A stretch of DNA of 64,000 bases from Mycolicibacterium gadium (GCF_010728925.1 NZ_AP022608.1:5901000-5964999); one strand, 5' to 3'. Positions 25,148 through 35,057 are shown, counted from the first letter of the stretch. The notes: generated by a model from the sequence alone, not told the origin. A program made the numbers and translations.

Positions 25148-26231
25148 TCAAAGGCCCGCGCGGTCGGCGAGCAGCCGGCGGTGATGTGTGCTTCCACCGA
25201 ACAGCGCCTGGGTCGTCTTGGCGCGTCGGAAGTACAGGTGCAGGTCGTGCTCCCAGGTGAAGGCGATCCCGCCGTGCACCTGGATGGCGGAACCGGCGCA
25301 CAGCGCGAAGGTGTCGGCGGCCTGCGCCTTAACCAGGGGGCCGACGATCCGCAGTTCCGCGTCGTCCGCGGCGCTCATCGCGGCGTACATCACGGCGGTG
25401 CGCGTCGCATCGATCTCGATCAGCATTTCGGCACAGGCGTGCTTCACCGCCTGAAAGGAGCCGATGGGACGGTCGAATTGTTTTCGGGTGCAGGCGTATT
25501 CGACCGCCAGCGAGACAGACCTCGGCGCCGCCGAGCATCTCTGCCGCAAGTAGCACCCGTGCGACGTCCATCACCCGTTCGATATCCTCGGGTGACCCCG
25601 CGGACAGCGCTTCGGAGGGGGCTTGTGCCAGCTCCAGCCTGGCGACGGGTCGGGTGACGTCGAAGGACGGCAGGTTCACGATAGTCACGCCCGGCGCATC
25701 GGCCGCCACGACGTGCAGGGCGACCACCCCGTCGGCCACCGCGGGCACGATGAACAGGTCCGCCACCGAACCGTGCAGGACCGGCCCGCATACGCCGGTG
25801 AGGATGGTGCCGCCCCGCCACTCGGCGCGCACCCGTGCCGTCGCGGGGTCGGTGTCGCCAGGGGATGCCACCGCGAGCGCGCCGACTTGGTCTCCGCAGA
25901 GCATTCCCTTCAGCAACCTGCGACGTTGCTCCTCGTCGCCGGTGCGGCACACCGCTTCGATCGCAAAGGTCGTGGCCGCCAACGGAACCGGCGTCAGGGC
26001 CCGGCCGAGCTCGGAGAACGCGATCGCCGACTCCGCCAGGGTGCCACCCGCACCGCCGTAGTCGAGCGGAACGTGTAGCCCCGGCAGCTCCAGCTCGTTG
26101 CACACGCGCTTCCAGAGCTGCGGGTCATGGCCCGCCGCATCGCGGACCATGGCCGGCGGTGCGGCATCACGGAGAAAACCGTTCAGTGATGCGCGAAAGT
26201 CGTCTTGTTCTGTGCTGTAACGAAAGTCCAT
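25148..26231 (-). CDS. fadE18: Acyl-CoA dehydrogenase FadE18-like (one frameshift)
   Basis: Acyl-CoA dehydrogenase of about 361 residues, matching Rv1933c in length and position. N-terminal part (MDFRYSTEQDDFRASL) and central domain read in one frame to LGGAEVCLA; the C-terminal helical domain (AVEYACTRKQFDRPIGSFQ, AIQVHGGIAFTWEHDLHLY) continues in another. The break near 25505-25525 is equivalent to two lost bases or one extra. FadE17/18-type proteins form alpha2beta2 heterotetramers with one partner supplying the catalytic Glu. Start ATG 26231 is one base after the fadE17 stop. Confidence 0.85.
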
Positions 26232-26232
26232 G

Positions 26233-27474
26233 TCACCGGTTCCCGCCTGCCGCCGCATGAGGCCGTGGTTCTTTGGGTAGTCCGAGCAGCTGCTCACCGA
26301 TCACATTGCGCTGGATCTGAGAACTGCCTGCGTAGATGGTCGCGGCACGCGCGTAGAGCAGTTCGTCCATCCAGCAGGCCGCCGAGTTGGGTGTGCCCGC
26401 CTCTGGAACTATCAGCGCCGCACCATTGCCCGGACCTTCCGGGCCGAGCGTCTCGACGCCGAGGATCTCGGCGGCCAGGTCGGTATGACGCCTGAAGTAC
26501 TCGCTCCAGATGACCTTGCTGATCGCAGCGTCGCGGCCGGGACGCTGGCCGGCCAGCAGCTGTGTCAGACCGCGGTAGCCCTGGTAACGCATGATCTGGA
26601 CCCGCGAATAGCACCACGCCAGCCCGTCGCGGATATGCGGGTCGGTGTGCGACCCGCGCGCTCTGGCGAGGTCGTTCAAGCGATCGAGGTCCCGCCCGAA
26701 GTCGATGGCCGCGGTGGTGATCTGCGCGCCGCGTTCGAAGCCGAGCAGCGTCATCGCGGTCGGCCACCCGCGGCCGATGCCACCGACCACGTTGGCTGCC
26801 GGGGTTCGGGCGTCGGTCAGGAAGACCTCGCTGAACGAGGCATGCCCGGCCGCATTGACGATCGGGCGCACGTCGACGCCCGGCTGGCCCATCGGCACCA
26901 GCAGCAGCGAGAGTCCCTTGTGCTTCGGCGCATCCGGATCGGTGCGCACCAGAACGAAAATCCAGTTGGCGGTGGGGCCTGCGGATGTCCAGATCTTCTG
27001 GCCGTTGACCACCCACTCGTCGCCGTCGAGCACGGCCCTCGTCCGCACGGACGCCAGGTCGGAGCCCGCCTCGGGCTCGGAGAAACCCTGACACCAACGG
27101 TCCTCGCCGGACAGGATGCGCGGCAGAAAGTGCCTCTTCTGCTCCTCGGAACCAAGTGCGATCAGCGTGTTGCCGATCAGCTCGATCCCGAACCGGTCGT
27201 TCTCTGGAGGTTCGGGTGCGCCGGCGCGGGCGAATTCCTCTGCGAGCACCACCTGTTCGATCACGGACAGGCCGGCTCCGCCATATTCCCTTGGCCAGGA
27301 CACGGCGACCAGTCCGCAGTCCGCGAGGATCTGGCGCCACCGATGTGCGAAAGTCTCCCGCTCTTCCGGCGCCAGTGCGCCGCCGCCCGGCCAGCTGTTC
27401 GGAAGGTGCTCGACGAGGAACGCGCGGATTCGGTCCCGGAACGCCTCTGCTTGTTGCGGGTACTCGACGTCCAT
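26233..27474 (-). CDS. fadE17: Acyl-CoA dehydrogenase FadE17-like
   Basis: A 413-residue acyl-CoA dehydrogenase, probable partner of the adjacent FadE18. FAD/substrate motifs [15 protein letters not shown] and [12 protein letters not shown] are intact, as is the C-terminal [20 protein letters not shown]. It corresponds to Rv1934c by order and length. Gap to echA13 is three bases. Role: alpha,beta-dehydrogenation of a CoA thioester, perhaps a sterol or branched side chain. Confidence 0.92.
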   Translation of the reverse strand: MDVEYPQQAEAFRDRIRAFLVEHLPNSWPGGGALAPEERETFAHRWRQILADCGLVAVSWPREYGGAGLSVIEQVVLAEEFARAGAPEPPENDRFGIELIGNTLIALGSEEQKRHFLPRILSGEDRWCQGFSEPEAGSDLASVRTRAVLDGDEWVVNGQKIWTSAGPTANWIFVLVRTDPDAPKHKGLSLLLVPMGQPGVDVRPIVNAAGHASFSEVFLTDARTPAANVVGGIGRGWPTAMTLLGFERGAQITTAAIDFGRDLDRLNDLARARGSHTDPHIRDGLAWCYSRVQIMRYQGYRGLTQLLAGQRPGRDAAISKVIWSEYFRRHTDLAAEILGVETLGPEGPGNGAALIVPEAGTPNSAACWMDELLYARAATIYAGSSQIQRNVIGEQLLGLPKEPRPHAAAGGNR

Positions 27475-27477
27475 CGA

Positions 27478-28374
27478 TCAGGGCCGCCGCTTGGCCGCGG
27501 GCAGGATCTCGGGTGCGATGCGCCAGTCCTCGAGTCCGTAGTCGACCGTCCCGTAGGACAACTCTCCGCCGGTCACCTCGCTCCAGTGCGCGTGATTGAG
27601 CTGATGGATTTTGAAGCAGGCATCGAGCGCCGTCGAGAAACCCATTGCGTCGACGGTCTGGTTCACCGATTCCTTGATCAGGAGGGCCGCGAGGGTCGGC
27701 AACTTGGCGATGCGGCGGGCGAATTCGACGGTGCGATCCGCCAGCTCGTCGTTGGGGAACACCTTGCTCACCATGCCGATGGCGTGGGCTTCGTCGGCGT
27801 CCAGCGAGTCGCCGGTGAGCAGCAGTTCCTTCGCCTTGCGGGGCCCGAACTCCCACGGGTGGCCGAAGTACTCGACCCCGCACATGCCGAGCCGGGTGCC
27901 GACGACGTCGGCGAAAACGGTGTCCTCACCGGCGACGATGAGGTCACAGCACCACGCCAGCATGAGTCCGGCCGACAGGACCATACCGTGGACCTCGGCG
28001 ACAGTGATCTTGCGCAGATTGCGCCAGCGCTTGGTGTTCTCGAAGAAGTAGTGCCACTCCTGGCGGTTGCGTGACTCGACTCCGCCGTACGTTCCGCCGT
28101 TGCACTGGTAGGTGGGGTGCTGGTCGGGGCCTGGTGAGCGTTCCCGGACATCGTCGGTGGAGCCCAGGTCGTGACCGGCGGAGAACGACGTCCCCGCGGC
28201 GCGTAGCAGCACCACTCGCACCTCGTCGTTCGATTCGGCCAGCTCGAATGCGCAGCCCAGCTCGACGAGCATTCCGCGGTTCTGCGCGTTGCGCTGCTTG
28301 GGCCGATCGAGCGTGATGACGGCGATCTGCCCCCCGTCGATGACCTCGTATCCGATGTAGTCGAAATCCGACAC
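27478..28374 (-). CDS. echA13: Enoyl-CoA hydratase/isomerase EchA13-like
   Basis: A 298-residue crotonase-fold protein, equivalent by order to Rv1935c. The CoA-binding loop FSAGHDLGS and the oxyanion region HGMVLSAGLMLAWCCDLIVAGE are visible; the catalytic Glu positions are not both obvious, so an isomerase or other crotonase reaction is possible. First gene of the minus-strand operon, transcribed away from melF across a shared 249-base promoter region. Confidence 0.9.
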   Translation of the reverse strand: MSDFDYIGYEVIDGGQIAVITLDRPKQRNAQNRGMLVELGCAFELAESNDEVRVVLLRAAGTSFSAGHDLGSTDDVRERSPGPDQHPTYQCNGGTYGGVESRNRQEWHYFFENTKRWRNLRKITVAEVHGMVLSAGLMLAWCCDLIVAGEDTVFADVVGTRLGMCGVEYFGHPWEFGPRKAKELLLTGDSLDADEAHAIGMVSKVFPNDELADRTVEFARRIAKLPTLAALLIKESVNQTVDAMGFSTALDACFKIHQLNHAHWSEVTGGELSYGTVDYGLEDWRIAPEILPAAKRRP

Positions 28375-28542
28375 GGATCACTCCCTTCTTTCGGTGCAGC
28401 GGGCCGCGCGGCCGCTCGATCGCGGTGACCAGGCGTTTGGGTGCTTGACCCTGGCGAGATTACGCGGCGCGACCGCAATATGTCCATAGCCAATACGCGT
28501 ACTAAGAAACTTCAGAGACGTAAATCACGATGCAAACTGATG

Positions 28543-28575
28543 CTTGCGCTCAATGATGTATCTTGCTAGTACTGT
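28543..28575 (-). promoter_or_regulatory. Probable Mce3R operator between echA13 and melF
   Basis: A 33-base stretch which, read on the minus strand, matches 37602-37634 of the mce3 promoter region at 28 of 33 positions. Common core: ACAGTACTA then CAAGATACAT. Both copies lie in divergent promoter regions of genes that, in M. tuberculosis, form the Mce3R regulon. The remainder of 28375-28623 is AT-richer than average and should hold both promoters; TACTGT inside the motif could be the -10 of melF. Confidence 0.65.
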
Positions 28576-28623
28576 GTTGTACATCGCAGTCGGCGGTACC
28601 GAAGCATCCCAGAAGGGTTGAAG

Positions 28624-29733
28624 ATGGAGATCGGAATTTTCCTCATGCCGGCACACCCGCCGGAGCGAAGCCTGTTCGACGCCACGCAGTGGGATCTCGA
28701 CATCATCGAGCTCGCCGATCAGCTGGGTTACGTGGAGGCGTGGGTGGGTGAGCACTTCACCGTGCCGTGGGAGCCGATCTGTGCGCCGGACCTGCTGCTG
28801 GCGCAGGCGCTGCAGCGCACGAAGAGGATCAAGCTCGCGCCGGGTGCGCACCTGTTGCCCTACCACCACCCGGTGGAATTGGCCCATCGCGTTGCATATT
28901 TCGACCATCTCGCACAGGGCAGGTTCATGCTCGGCGTCGGCGCCAGCGGCATCCCGGGGGACTGGGCCTTGTTCGACGTGGACGGCCACAACGGTGAGCA
29001 TCGCGAGATGACACGTGAGGCGCTCGAGATCATGTTGCGCATCTGGACCGAGGACGGACCCTGGGAGCACCGCGGAAAATACTGGAACGCCAATGGGATT
29101 GCGCCGATGTACGACGGTCTGATGCGTCGCCACATCAAGCCGTTCCAATCGCCGCACCCGCCTATCGGTGTCACCGGCTTCAGCGCCGGCTCGGAAACCC
29201 TCAAACTCGCGGGCGAACGCGGCTACATACCGATGAGCCTCGATCTGAACACCGATTACGTGGCCACACACTGGGATGCCGTGCTCGAAGGGGCGGCCCG
29301 CAGCGGGCGTACTCCCGATCGCCGTGATTGGCGGCTGGTGCGCGAGGTCGTCGTGGCCGAGACGGACGAGAAGGCGTTTCGCTACGCCGTCGACGGCATG
29401 CTCGGCCGCAACATGCGCGAGTACGTGCTGCCGACCTTCAAGACGATGGGCATGACGAAGTTCTACAAGCACGACCCTGCGGTGCCCGATGCCGACGTCA
29501 CCCCGGAGTACCTGGCCGAGAACACATTTGTGGTGGGTTCGGTCGAGACGGTCGTGGACAAACTGGAGGCCACGTATGACCAGGTCGGCGGTTTCGGCCA
29601 CCTGCTCGTCCTCGGGTTCGACTACAGCGAGAACCCGGGACCGTGGAAAGAGTCGATGCGGTTACTCGCGGAGGAAGTCATGCCACGGCTGAACGCGCGT
29701 ATCGCGAGAAAGCCGGCGGCCGCGGTCGTCTGA
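28624..29733 (+). CDS. melF: LLM-class flavin-dependent monooxygenase (MelF)
   Basis: A 369-residue bacterial-luciferase-like TIM barrel using reduced flavin and O2; equivalent to Rv1936, first gene of the mel2 locus reported to protect against reactive oxygen and nitrogen species. Family motifs: AWVGEHFTVPWEP, GRFMLGVGASGIPGDW, VGSVETVVDKL. ATG 28624 is preceded by GAAGGG; a TTG two codons upstream is rejected. Probable electron/flavin partners are melG and melI downstream. Confidence 0.92.
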   Translation: MEIGIFLMPAHPPERSLFDATQWDLDIIELADQLGYVEAWVGEHFTVPWEPICAPDLLLAQALQRTKRIKLAPGAHLLPYHHPVELAHRVAYFDHLAQGRFMLGVGASGIPGDWALFDVDGHNGEHREMTREALEIMLRIWTEDGPWEHRGKYWNANGIAPMYDGLMRRHIKPFQSPHPPIGVTGFSAGSETLKLAGERGYIPMSLDLNTDYVATHWDAVLEGAARSGRTPDRRDWRLVREVVVAETDEKAFRYAVDGMLGRNMREYVLPTFKTMGMTKFYKHDPAVPDADVTPEYLAENTFVVGSVETVVDKLEATYDQVGGFGHLLVLGFDYSENPGPWKESMRLLAEEVMPRLNARIARKPAAAVV

Positions 29734-29763
29734 CGTCGAGCACGGGCAGGAAGGGGCACAGGC

Positions 29764-30915
29764 GTGGAAGCTCATCAGATCACGGTCCGATATTCGGACG
29801 GCACGCAGAAGACGATGCCGGGACGGCCGGACCAGTCGATCCTCGATGCGGCGGAAGAGCACGGCGTCTCGATCGTCAACGAATGCCAGAGCGGCATCTG
29901 CGGGACGTGCGTCGCCACGTGCGCCTCCGGCGACTATCAGATGGGGCGCACCGAAGGCCTGTCGGACGTCGAGCGATCAGCGCGAAAAGTGTTGACGTGC
30001 CAGACGTTCGCCGATACCGATTGCGTCATCGATCTGCAGTATCCAGCCGATGACAACGCGGCGCGGCTGGTCACCGGACACGGAGTGGTGACCAGCGTGC
30101 AGCGGCTGTCGGGCACCACCGCGATTCTGCGGATCGATGCCTCGGGCATCGACGACGCGATCACGTTCAAGGCGGGCCAATTCGCGCAGCTGCAGGTGCC
30201 GGGAACCGATGCGTGGCGAAATTACTCCTTCGCACATCCCGACGACGGCCGCACCGAGCTGGAGTTCATCATCCGGTTGCTGCCCGACGGCGAGATGTCG
30301 AACTATGTCCGCGACCGCGCCAAACCGGGTGACCGAATCGCGTTGCGGTGCAGTAAGGGTGGCTTCTATCTGCGGCCGATCGTGCGGCCCGTCATCCTCG
30401 TTGCCGGCGGCACCGGGCTGTCGGCGATCCTGGCAATGGCTCAGAGCCTCGACAGTGACGTCGAGCAACCGGTGCACCTGCTGTATGGCGTGACTGCCGC
30501 CGAAGACCTCTGCAAGCAAGACGAACTCGACGAACTCACACGACGCATCCCCGGCCTCAAGCTGCACACGATCGTTTCCCGATCCGACTCCGGGTGGGAC
30601 GGCCCGGTCGGGCTGGTCACCGATCTGCTTGACGAATCCATGCTGAGCCGCGATGGTCAGGCTGGCGATGCCGACGTCTACCTCTGCGGCCCTGCACCGA
30701 TGGTCGAGGCGACGCGAAACTGGCTCGACAACAGAGGTATTCATCGCATCGGTCTGTATTATGAGAAGTTCGTGGCGAGTGGGGCTGCGCGTAGGCGTAC
30801 CCCGGCGCGCTGGACCACGCCGAGGTCGACACGACGCGGGTGCGACGTGACGGTCGCGGCACCGCCGTTGTCATCGGCGGTAGCATCGCCGGTATCGCGG
30901 CGGCCAAGGTGCTGA
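29764..30915 (+). CDS. melG: MelG N-terminal part: 2Fe-2S/FAD/NAD oxidoreductase
   Basis: Benzoate-dioxygenase-reductase-like module: plant-type ferredoxin with C41, C46, C49 and C79 (C-x4-C-x2-C-x29-C), FAD domain with RNYSFAHP, NAD domain with VAGGTGLSAIL and YLCGPAPMVE, ending YYEKFVASG. After about 30800 the frame turns to Arg/Pro-rich shadow sequence until a stop at 30915, while the natural continuation (ALDHAEVDTTRVRRDG) runs in the next frame into the following FAD protein. One missing base near 30805 would fuse both into about 842 residues, the size of Rv1937 (839). I therefore regard this and the next entry as one gene. GTG start with AGGAAGGGG upstream. Confidence 0.88.
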   Translation: MEAHQITVRYSDGTQKTMPGRPDQSILDAAEEHGVSIVNECQSGICGTCVATCASGDYQMGRTEGLSDVERSARKVLTCQTFADTDCVIDLQYPADDNAARLVTGHGVVTSVQRLSGTTAILRIDASGIDDAITFKAGQFAQLQVPGTDAWRNYSFAHPDDGRTELEFIIRLLPDGEMSNYVRDRAKPGDRIALRCSKGGFYLRPIVRPVILVAGGTGLSAILAMAQSLDSDVEQPVHLLYGVTAAEDLCKQDELDELTRRIPGLKLHTIVSRSDSGWDGPVGLVTDLLDESMLSRDGQAGDADVYLCGPAPMVEATRNWLDNRGIHRIGLYYEKFVASGAARRRTPARWTTPRSTRRGCDVTVAAPPLSSAVASPVSRRPRC

Positions 30916-32291
30916 CCGAGACGTTCGAGCGGGTGATCGTGCTGGAGAAGGACGGCCGTCACTCCCGCCGCGAGGGCCGGCCCGGCGCGGCCCAAGGCTG
31001 GCACCTACACCATCTGCTCACCGCGGGACAGATCGAGCTGGAACGGATTTTCCCGGGCATCGTCGATGACATGGTCGCCGAGGGTGCTTTCAAGGTCGAC
31101 ATGGCCGACCAATACCGCATCCGACTCGGCGGCACCTGGAAGAAGCCCGGCACCAGTGACATTCAGATCGTGTGCGCCGGGCGCCCGCTGCTCGAATGGT
31201 GTGTGCGGCGTCGGCTCGACGACGAACCCCGCATCGAGTTCCGTTACGAGGCCGAGGTCGGTGACCTCGTCTACGACCGCGACGCCAATTGCGTCATCGG
31301 TGTCGCGGTGGACCGTGACGGCGTACTGGATGTGGTGCCGGCCGAGTTCGTCGTCGACGCTTCGGGGAAGAACACGCGCATACCGGAATTCCTGGAGCAC
31401 ATGGGGATCGGCGCCCCCGAGGTCGAGCAGGACATCATCAACTGCTTCTACTCCACCATGCAGCACCACGTCCCGCCGGAGCGGCAGTGGGACGACAAGG
31501 TGATGGTGATCTGCTACGCGTACCGCCCTTACGAGGACACCTACGCCGCGCAGTACTACACGGACAGCTCACGCACCATTTTGTCCACGTCTCTTGTCGC
31601 CTACAACTGTTACTCGCCACCACGTACCGCGCGTGAGTTCCGCGAGTTCGCCGACCTGATGCCCTCACCGGTCGTAGGTGAGAACATCGACGGGCTGGAG
31701 CCCGCGTCGCCGATCTACAACTTCCGCTACCCCAACATGCTGCGGTTGCGGTATGAGAAGATGCGCAACCTCCCGCGTGCCCTGCTGGTGGTCGGCGATG
31801 CCTACACCAGCGCCGACCCCGTATCGGGGCTGGGAATGAGTCTGGCGCTCAAGGAAGTCCGCGAGATGCAACTGTTGCTCGCCAAATACGGCGCGGGACA
31901 TCACGAGCTGCCGCGCCGCTACTACCGCAAGATCAGCAAGATGGCTGATACGGCCTGGTTCGTGATACGCGAGCAGAACCTGCGCTTCGACTGGATCAAA
32001 GGCGTGCGTGACAAGCGCCCGTTCTATTTCGGTGCGCTCACGTGGTACATGGACCGTGTCCTCGAGCTGGTGCACGATGACCTCGATACCTATCGCGAGT
32101 TCCTCGCGGTCGTGCACCTCGTCAAGCCGCCCGCGGCCCTGATGATGCCGAAGGTCGCAGGCCGTGTGCTCGGCAAATGGGCGCGCACGAGATTGTCCGG
32201 GCAGCAGACGCTGATCGCCCGCAACTACTCCGACCGGACCGTGCCCGTCGCCGATCGGCTGGACCGTCCCGAGGAAATCGCCGTCGGGTAG
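30840..32291 (+). CDS. melG: MelG C-terminal part: FAD-dependent oxidoreductase
   Basis: A 483-codon frame resembling geranylgeranyl-reductase/halogenase-type FAD monooxygenases. Rossmann loop VVIGGSIAGIAAAK lies only about ten residues from the nominal GTG, and the second FAD motif is VVGDAYTSADPVSGLGMS. No ribosome site precedes the GTG and an in-frame stop occurs at about 30792, both consistent with this being the second half of a fused MelG split by a one-base loss. If it were independent, it would overlap the preceding frame by 76 bases. Confidence 0.85.
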   Translation: MRRDGRGTAVVIGGSIAGIAAAKVLTETFERVIVLEKDGRHSRREGRPGAAQGWHLHHLLTAGQIELERIFPGIVDDMVAEGAFKVDMADQYRIRLGGTWKKPGTSDIQIVCAGRPLLEWCVRRRLDDEPRIEFRYEAEVGDLVYDRDANCVIGVAVDRDGVLDVVPAEFVVDASGKNTRIPEFLEHMGIGAPEVEQDIINCFYSTMQHHVPPERQWDDKVMVICYAYRPYEDTYAAQYYTDSSRTILSTSLVAYNCYSPPRTAREFREFADLMPSPVVGENIDGLEPASPIYNFRYPNMLRLRYEKMRNLPRALLVVGDAYTSADPVSGLGMSLALKEVREMQLLLAKYGAGHHELPRRYYRKISKMADTAWFVIREQNLRFDWIKGVRDKRPFYFGALTWYMDRVLELVHDDLDTYREFLAVVHLVKPPAALMMPKVAGRVLGKWARTRLSGQQTLIARNYSDRTVPVADRLDRPEEIAVG

Positions 32292-32337
32292 GCCGTGACG
32301 TCCACACACTGAACGACAACAAGGAGAGGCGACTCGA

Positions 32338-33393
32338 ATGCCGCAGAATCATCGGATGCTCGACTGCCGGGGCACCAGGATCCACGCCGTGGAAGAGGGT
32401 GAGGGTCCGTTGGTGGTGCTGGTCCACGGATTTCCGGAGTCGTGGTACTCGTGGCGCCATCAGATACCCGCGCTCGCGGCTGCCGGGTACCGGGTGGTGG
32501 CGATCGATCAGCGAGGCTACGGGCAATCGTCGAAGTTCCGCGTGCAGTCCGCCTATCGCATCAAAGAACTCGTCGGCGACATCCTCGGCGTGATCGATGC
32601 GTACGGCGAGAAGCAGGCGATCGTGGTCGGACACGACTGGGGCGCCCCGGTCGCGTGGACGTTCGCCTGGCTGCACCCAGACAGATGTGCCGGAGTTGCC
32701 GGGCTCAGTTGCCCCTTCGCCGGACGTGGTGTTATCGCCCTGCCGGGCAGTCCTTTCGGAGAGCAACGCCCGAACGATTATCACCTGGAGATCGCCGGGC
32801 CGGGCAGGGTGTGGTACCAGGATTACTTCTCAGCGCAGGACGGCATCATCGCCGAGATCGAAGAGGACCTGCGCACCTGGCTCCTCGGACTCACGTACAC
32901 GGTGTCCGGCGATGCCGTGAGCGCCGCCACGCGTGCCGCCGAGGCGGAAGGGATCGATCTGGCGGCCATGGATCCGCTCGACGTGATCCGCGCCGGCCCG
33001 TTGTGCATGCCCGAGGGGGCGCGCCTCAAGGACGCCTTCGTGTATCCGGAGAAGATGCCGGACTGGTTCACCGATGAGGATCTCGATTTCTACACAAGCG
33101 AATTCGAGCGTTCCGGCTTCGGCGGGCCGCTGAGCTTCTATCACAACATCGACAACGACTGGCACGACCTGGCCGACCAGGCCGGCAAGCCACTCACCCC
33201 GCCCGCTGTCTTCATCGGTGGGCAGTACGACGTCGGCACCACATGGGGAGCCGAGGCGACCGAACGGGCCGGGGAAATGATGCCGAACTACTGCGGCACC
33301 CACATGGTGGCCGAGGTCGGACACTGGATCCAGCAGGAAGAGCCCAAGGAGATCAACCGGCTGCTGCTCGACTTCCTGCACGGGCTGCGCTAA
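32338..33393 (+). CDS. ephB: Epoxide hydrolase EphB/MelH
   Basis: A 351-residue alpha/beta-hydrolase equivalent to Rv1938 (EphB, 356 aa). HGFP (30-33) forms the oxyanion hole, D100 in VGHDWGAP is the nucleophile, and VGHWIQQEEP supplies the catalytic His; a lid with candidate Tyr residues lies between. It hydrolyses epoxides to diols. ATG 32338 with AAGGAGAGG upstream. Co-oriented with the mel2 genes. Confidence 0.94.
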   Translation: MPQNHRMLDCRGTRIHAVEEGEGPLVVLVHGFPESWYSWRHQIPALAAAGYRVVAIDQRGYGQSSKFRVQSAYRIKELVGDILGVIDAYGEKQAIVVGHDWGAPVAWTFAWLHPDRCAGVAGLSCPFAGRGVIALPGSPFGEQRPNDYHLEIAGPGRVWYQDYFSAQDGIIAEIEEDLRTWLLGLTYTVSGDAVSAATRAAEAEGIDLAAMDPLDVIRAGPLCMPEGARLKDAFVYPEKMPDWFTDEDLDFYTSEFERSGFGGPLSFYHNIDNDWHDLADQAGKPLTPPAVFIGGQYDVGTTWGAEATERAGEMMPNYCGTHMVAEVGHWIQQEEPKEINRLLLDFLHGLR

Positions 33394-33417
33394 CGGCACG
33401 GCAACGGACGAAAAGAC

Positions 33418-33935
33418 ATGCATCCCGTCCACTCGCGCCACCTCGACGACTCGACACTGCGTCGCGTCTTCGGATGTTTCCCGTCCGGGTGATCGCCGTC
33501 TGCGCGAGCATCGACGGTGAGCCGGTCGGCATGGCGGCCAGCTCGTTCACCACGGTTTCGGTGGACCCGCCGCTGGTGTCGATTTGCGTGCAGAACACCT
33601 CGACCACATGGCCGAGGTTGCGCGAGCGCGAGCGGCTTGGGGTCAGTGTGCTGGCCGAGCACCACAGTGACGCCTGCCTTTCGCTGTCACGCAAGGTCGG
33701 GGACCGGTTCGCCGGGGTGCGCTGGACGGAATTGTCCAAGGGGGCGGTGTTCGTTCACGGGGCCACGGCGTGGCTGGATTGCCGCCTGCACTCCGAGCTC
33801 CCTGCGGGCGACCACACCATCGCGTTGCTGGAAATCTGCGAACTCAGCGCCGATCCGGACACCCCACCACTTGTTTTTCACGGCAGCCGGTTTCGCCGGC
33901 TCGCCGTCACGGCAACAGCGGGGGAGCGCGGATGA
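33418..33935 (+). CDS. melI: Flavin reductase MelI (one frameshift)
   Basis: HpaC-like flavin reductase of about 172 residues, as Rv1939 (171). It would supply reduced FMN to MelF. The first 24 codons (MHPVHSRHLDD... VFGCFPSG) run into TGA; the rest (VIAVCASIDGEPVGMAASSFTTV...) continues one frame away. Restoring one G in the GGG run at 33487-33489 joins them perfectly to FPSGVIAVCA, the conserved flavin-binding start. Stop overlaps the next start (ATGA). Confidence 0.87.
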
Positions 33936-35020
33936 GAACCGCAGATGTACGGGTGAGGCGCGCGATCGCGGCCATCGGCGCGGGCCGTCATGTCGTGGTG
34001 ACAGACGATGCCGCGCAGGGCTTCCTCGTCTTCGCCGCCGAGAGCGCGACCTCCACACTGCTCGCCTTCACCGTCAGACACACCTCCGGCTACGTCCGAG
34101 TTGCACTGCCGGGCATCGAGTGCGATCGGCTCGACCTGCCGCCGGTGTGCAGCGGCGACCTCCTCCGCACCACGCAACGTGTCGCCGTCGATTGGGGCGG
34201 GGTCGGCACCGGCATCTCGGCGACCGACCGCGCCGCGACCATCGTGGCGCTCGCCGCGCAGGCGTCGTCACCCTCGGATTTCCGACGTCCCGGCCACGTC
34301 GTGCCCGTCCTGGCCGATGCGGACGGCGTGTTGGCAGAACCGGGAGTCGCGGAGGCGGCCGTGGACCTCGCCCGGCTTGCGGGCCGGCGACCCGCCGGTG
34401 TCCTCTGCGAGATCGTCTCGGGCGAACGCGTCGGGGCGATCGCCGACGAGGCCGAGTCGATCGAGTTCGCCGAACGGCACGGGCTCGGAGTGATCTCCAT
34501 CGCCGATCTCGCACAGTTCCGGCGGCGCACCGAACCGCAAGTCGTCCGGTCGGCCGAAACCCTGCTGCCCCTTGGTGCAGGGACGTCGCGCGTCATCGGT
34601 TTTCGTGACACCCACGGCGGCGGCGAACATCTCGTGGCGATCATCGGCACCGCCGATTCGGATCGCCCGATGCCGCTGCACGTTCACGTCGAATGTCTGA
34701 CCGGAGACGTGTTCGGATCGTTGGGTTGTCGCTGCGGTGATGACCTCCATCGCGCGGTGACGACGATGACAGCTCGAGGCAGCGGCATGATCGTGTACCT
34801 GCGCCCGCCGGGTCCGGTGGACGCGTGCGGCCTGTCGACCCGCGCCGCGTTGGGTGCGGAGCGGGTTTCGCAGATCGTGGCATGGATACTGCGCGATCTG
34901 GGCGTGCATTCGGTCCGGCTGTCCGATGATGCTCCGGGGTTCGGCCTGGTGATGTTCGGGGCGATCCGCGAACACGGTTTGGTCGCCGCGCAGCGCAGGG
35001 TTCTTGCGGTCGCGGGGTGA
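33932..35020 (+). CDS. ribA1: RibBA-like pseudo-enzyme RibA1/MelJ
   Basis: A 362-residue homologue of DHBP synthase-GTP cyclohydrolase II, as Rv1940 (353). Scaffold motifs survive (FTVRHTSGYV, TGISATDRAATI, RPGHVVPVLAD, PAGVLCEI). But the acidic loop normally DRENEGD reads DDAAQGF, RHG is lost before TTGIS, and the metal GHTEA reads GVAEA. In the GCHII half the Zn cysteines C255, C266 and C268 are kept, while the RQEGRGIG catalytic loop is replaced by RPPGPVDACG and the C-terminus is shortened. Both activities are probably lost; a flavin- or GTP-binding/regulatory role is inference. ATGA coupling to melI. Confidence 0.88.
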   Translation: MRTADVRVRRAIAAIGAGRHVVVTDDAAQGFLVFAAESATSTLLAFTVRHTSGYVRVALPGIECDRLDLPPVCSGDLLRTTQRVAVDWGGVGTGISATDRAATIVALAAQASSPSDFRRPGHVVPVLADADGVLAEPGVAEAAVDLARLAGRRPAGVLCEIVSGERVGAIADEAESIEFAERHGLGVISIADLAQFRRRTEPQVVRSAETLLPLGAGTSRVIGFRDTHGGGEHLVAIIGTADSDRPMPLHVHVECLTGDVFGSLGCRCGDDLHRAVTTMTARGSGMIVYLRPPGPVDACGLSTRAALGAERVSQIVAWILRDLGVHSVRLSDDAPGFGLVMFGAIREHGLVAAQRRVLAVAG

Positions 35021-35057
35021 GAATCGTTATGGCTCAAACACACTCACGAGGAGTCAC

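Noticed and set aside
23594..25657. 687-codon open frame on the plus strand
   Set aside because: Lies antisense to the ligase fusion and fadE18, with His/Arg/Gly-rich low-information translation typical of high-GC shadow frames.
30840..30842. GTG as start of an independent FAD gene
   Set aside because: No ribosome site and only about ten residues before the FAD motif; fusion with the reductase after one-base correction explains the data better.
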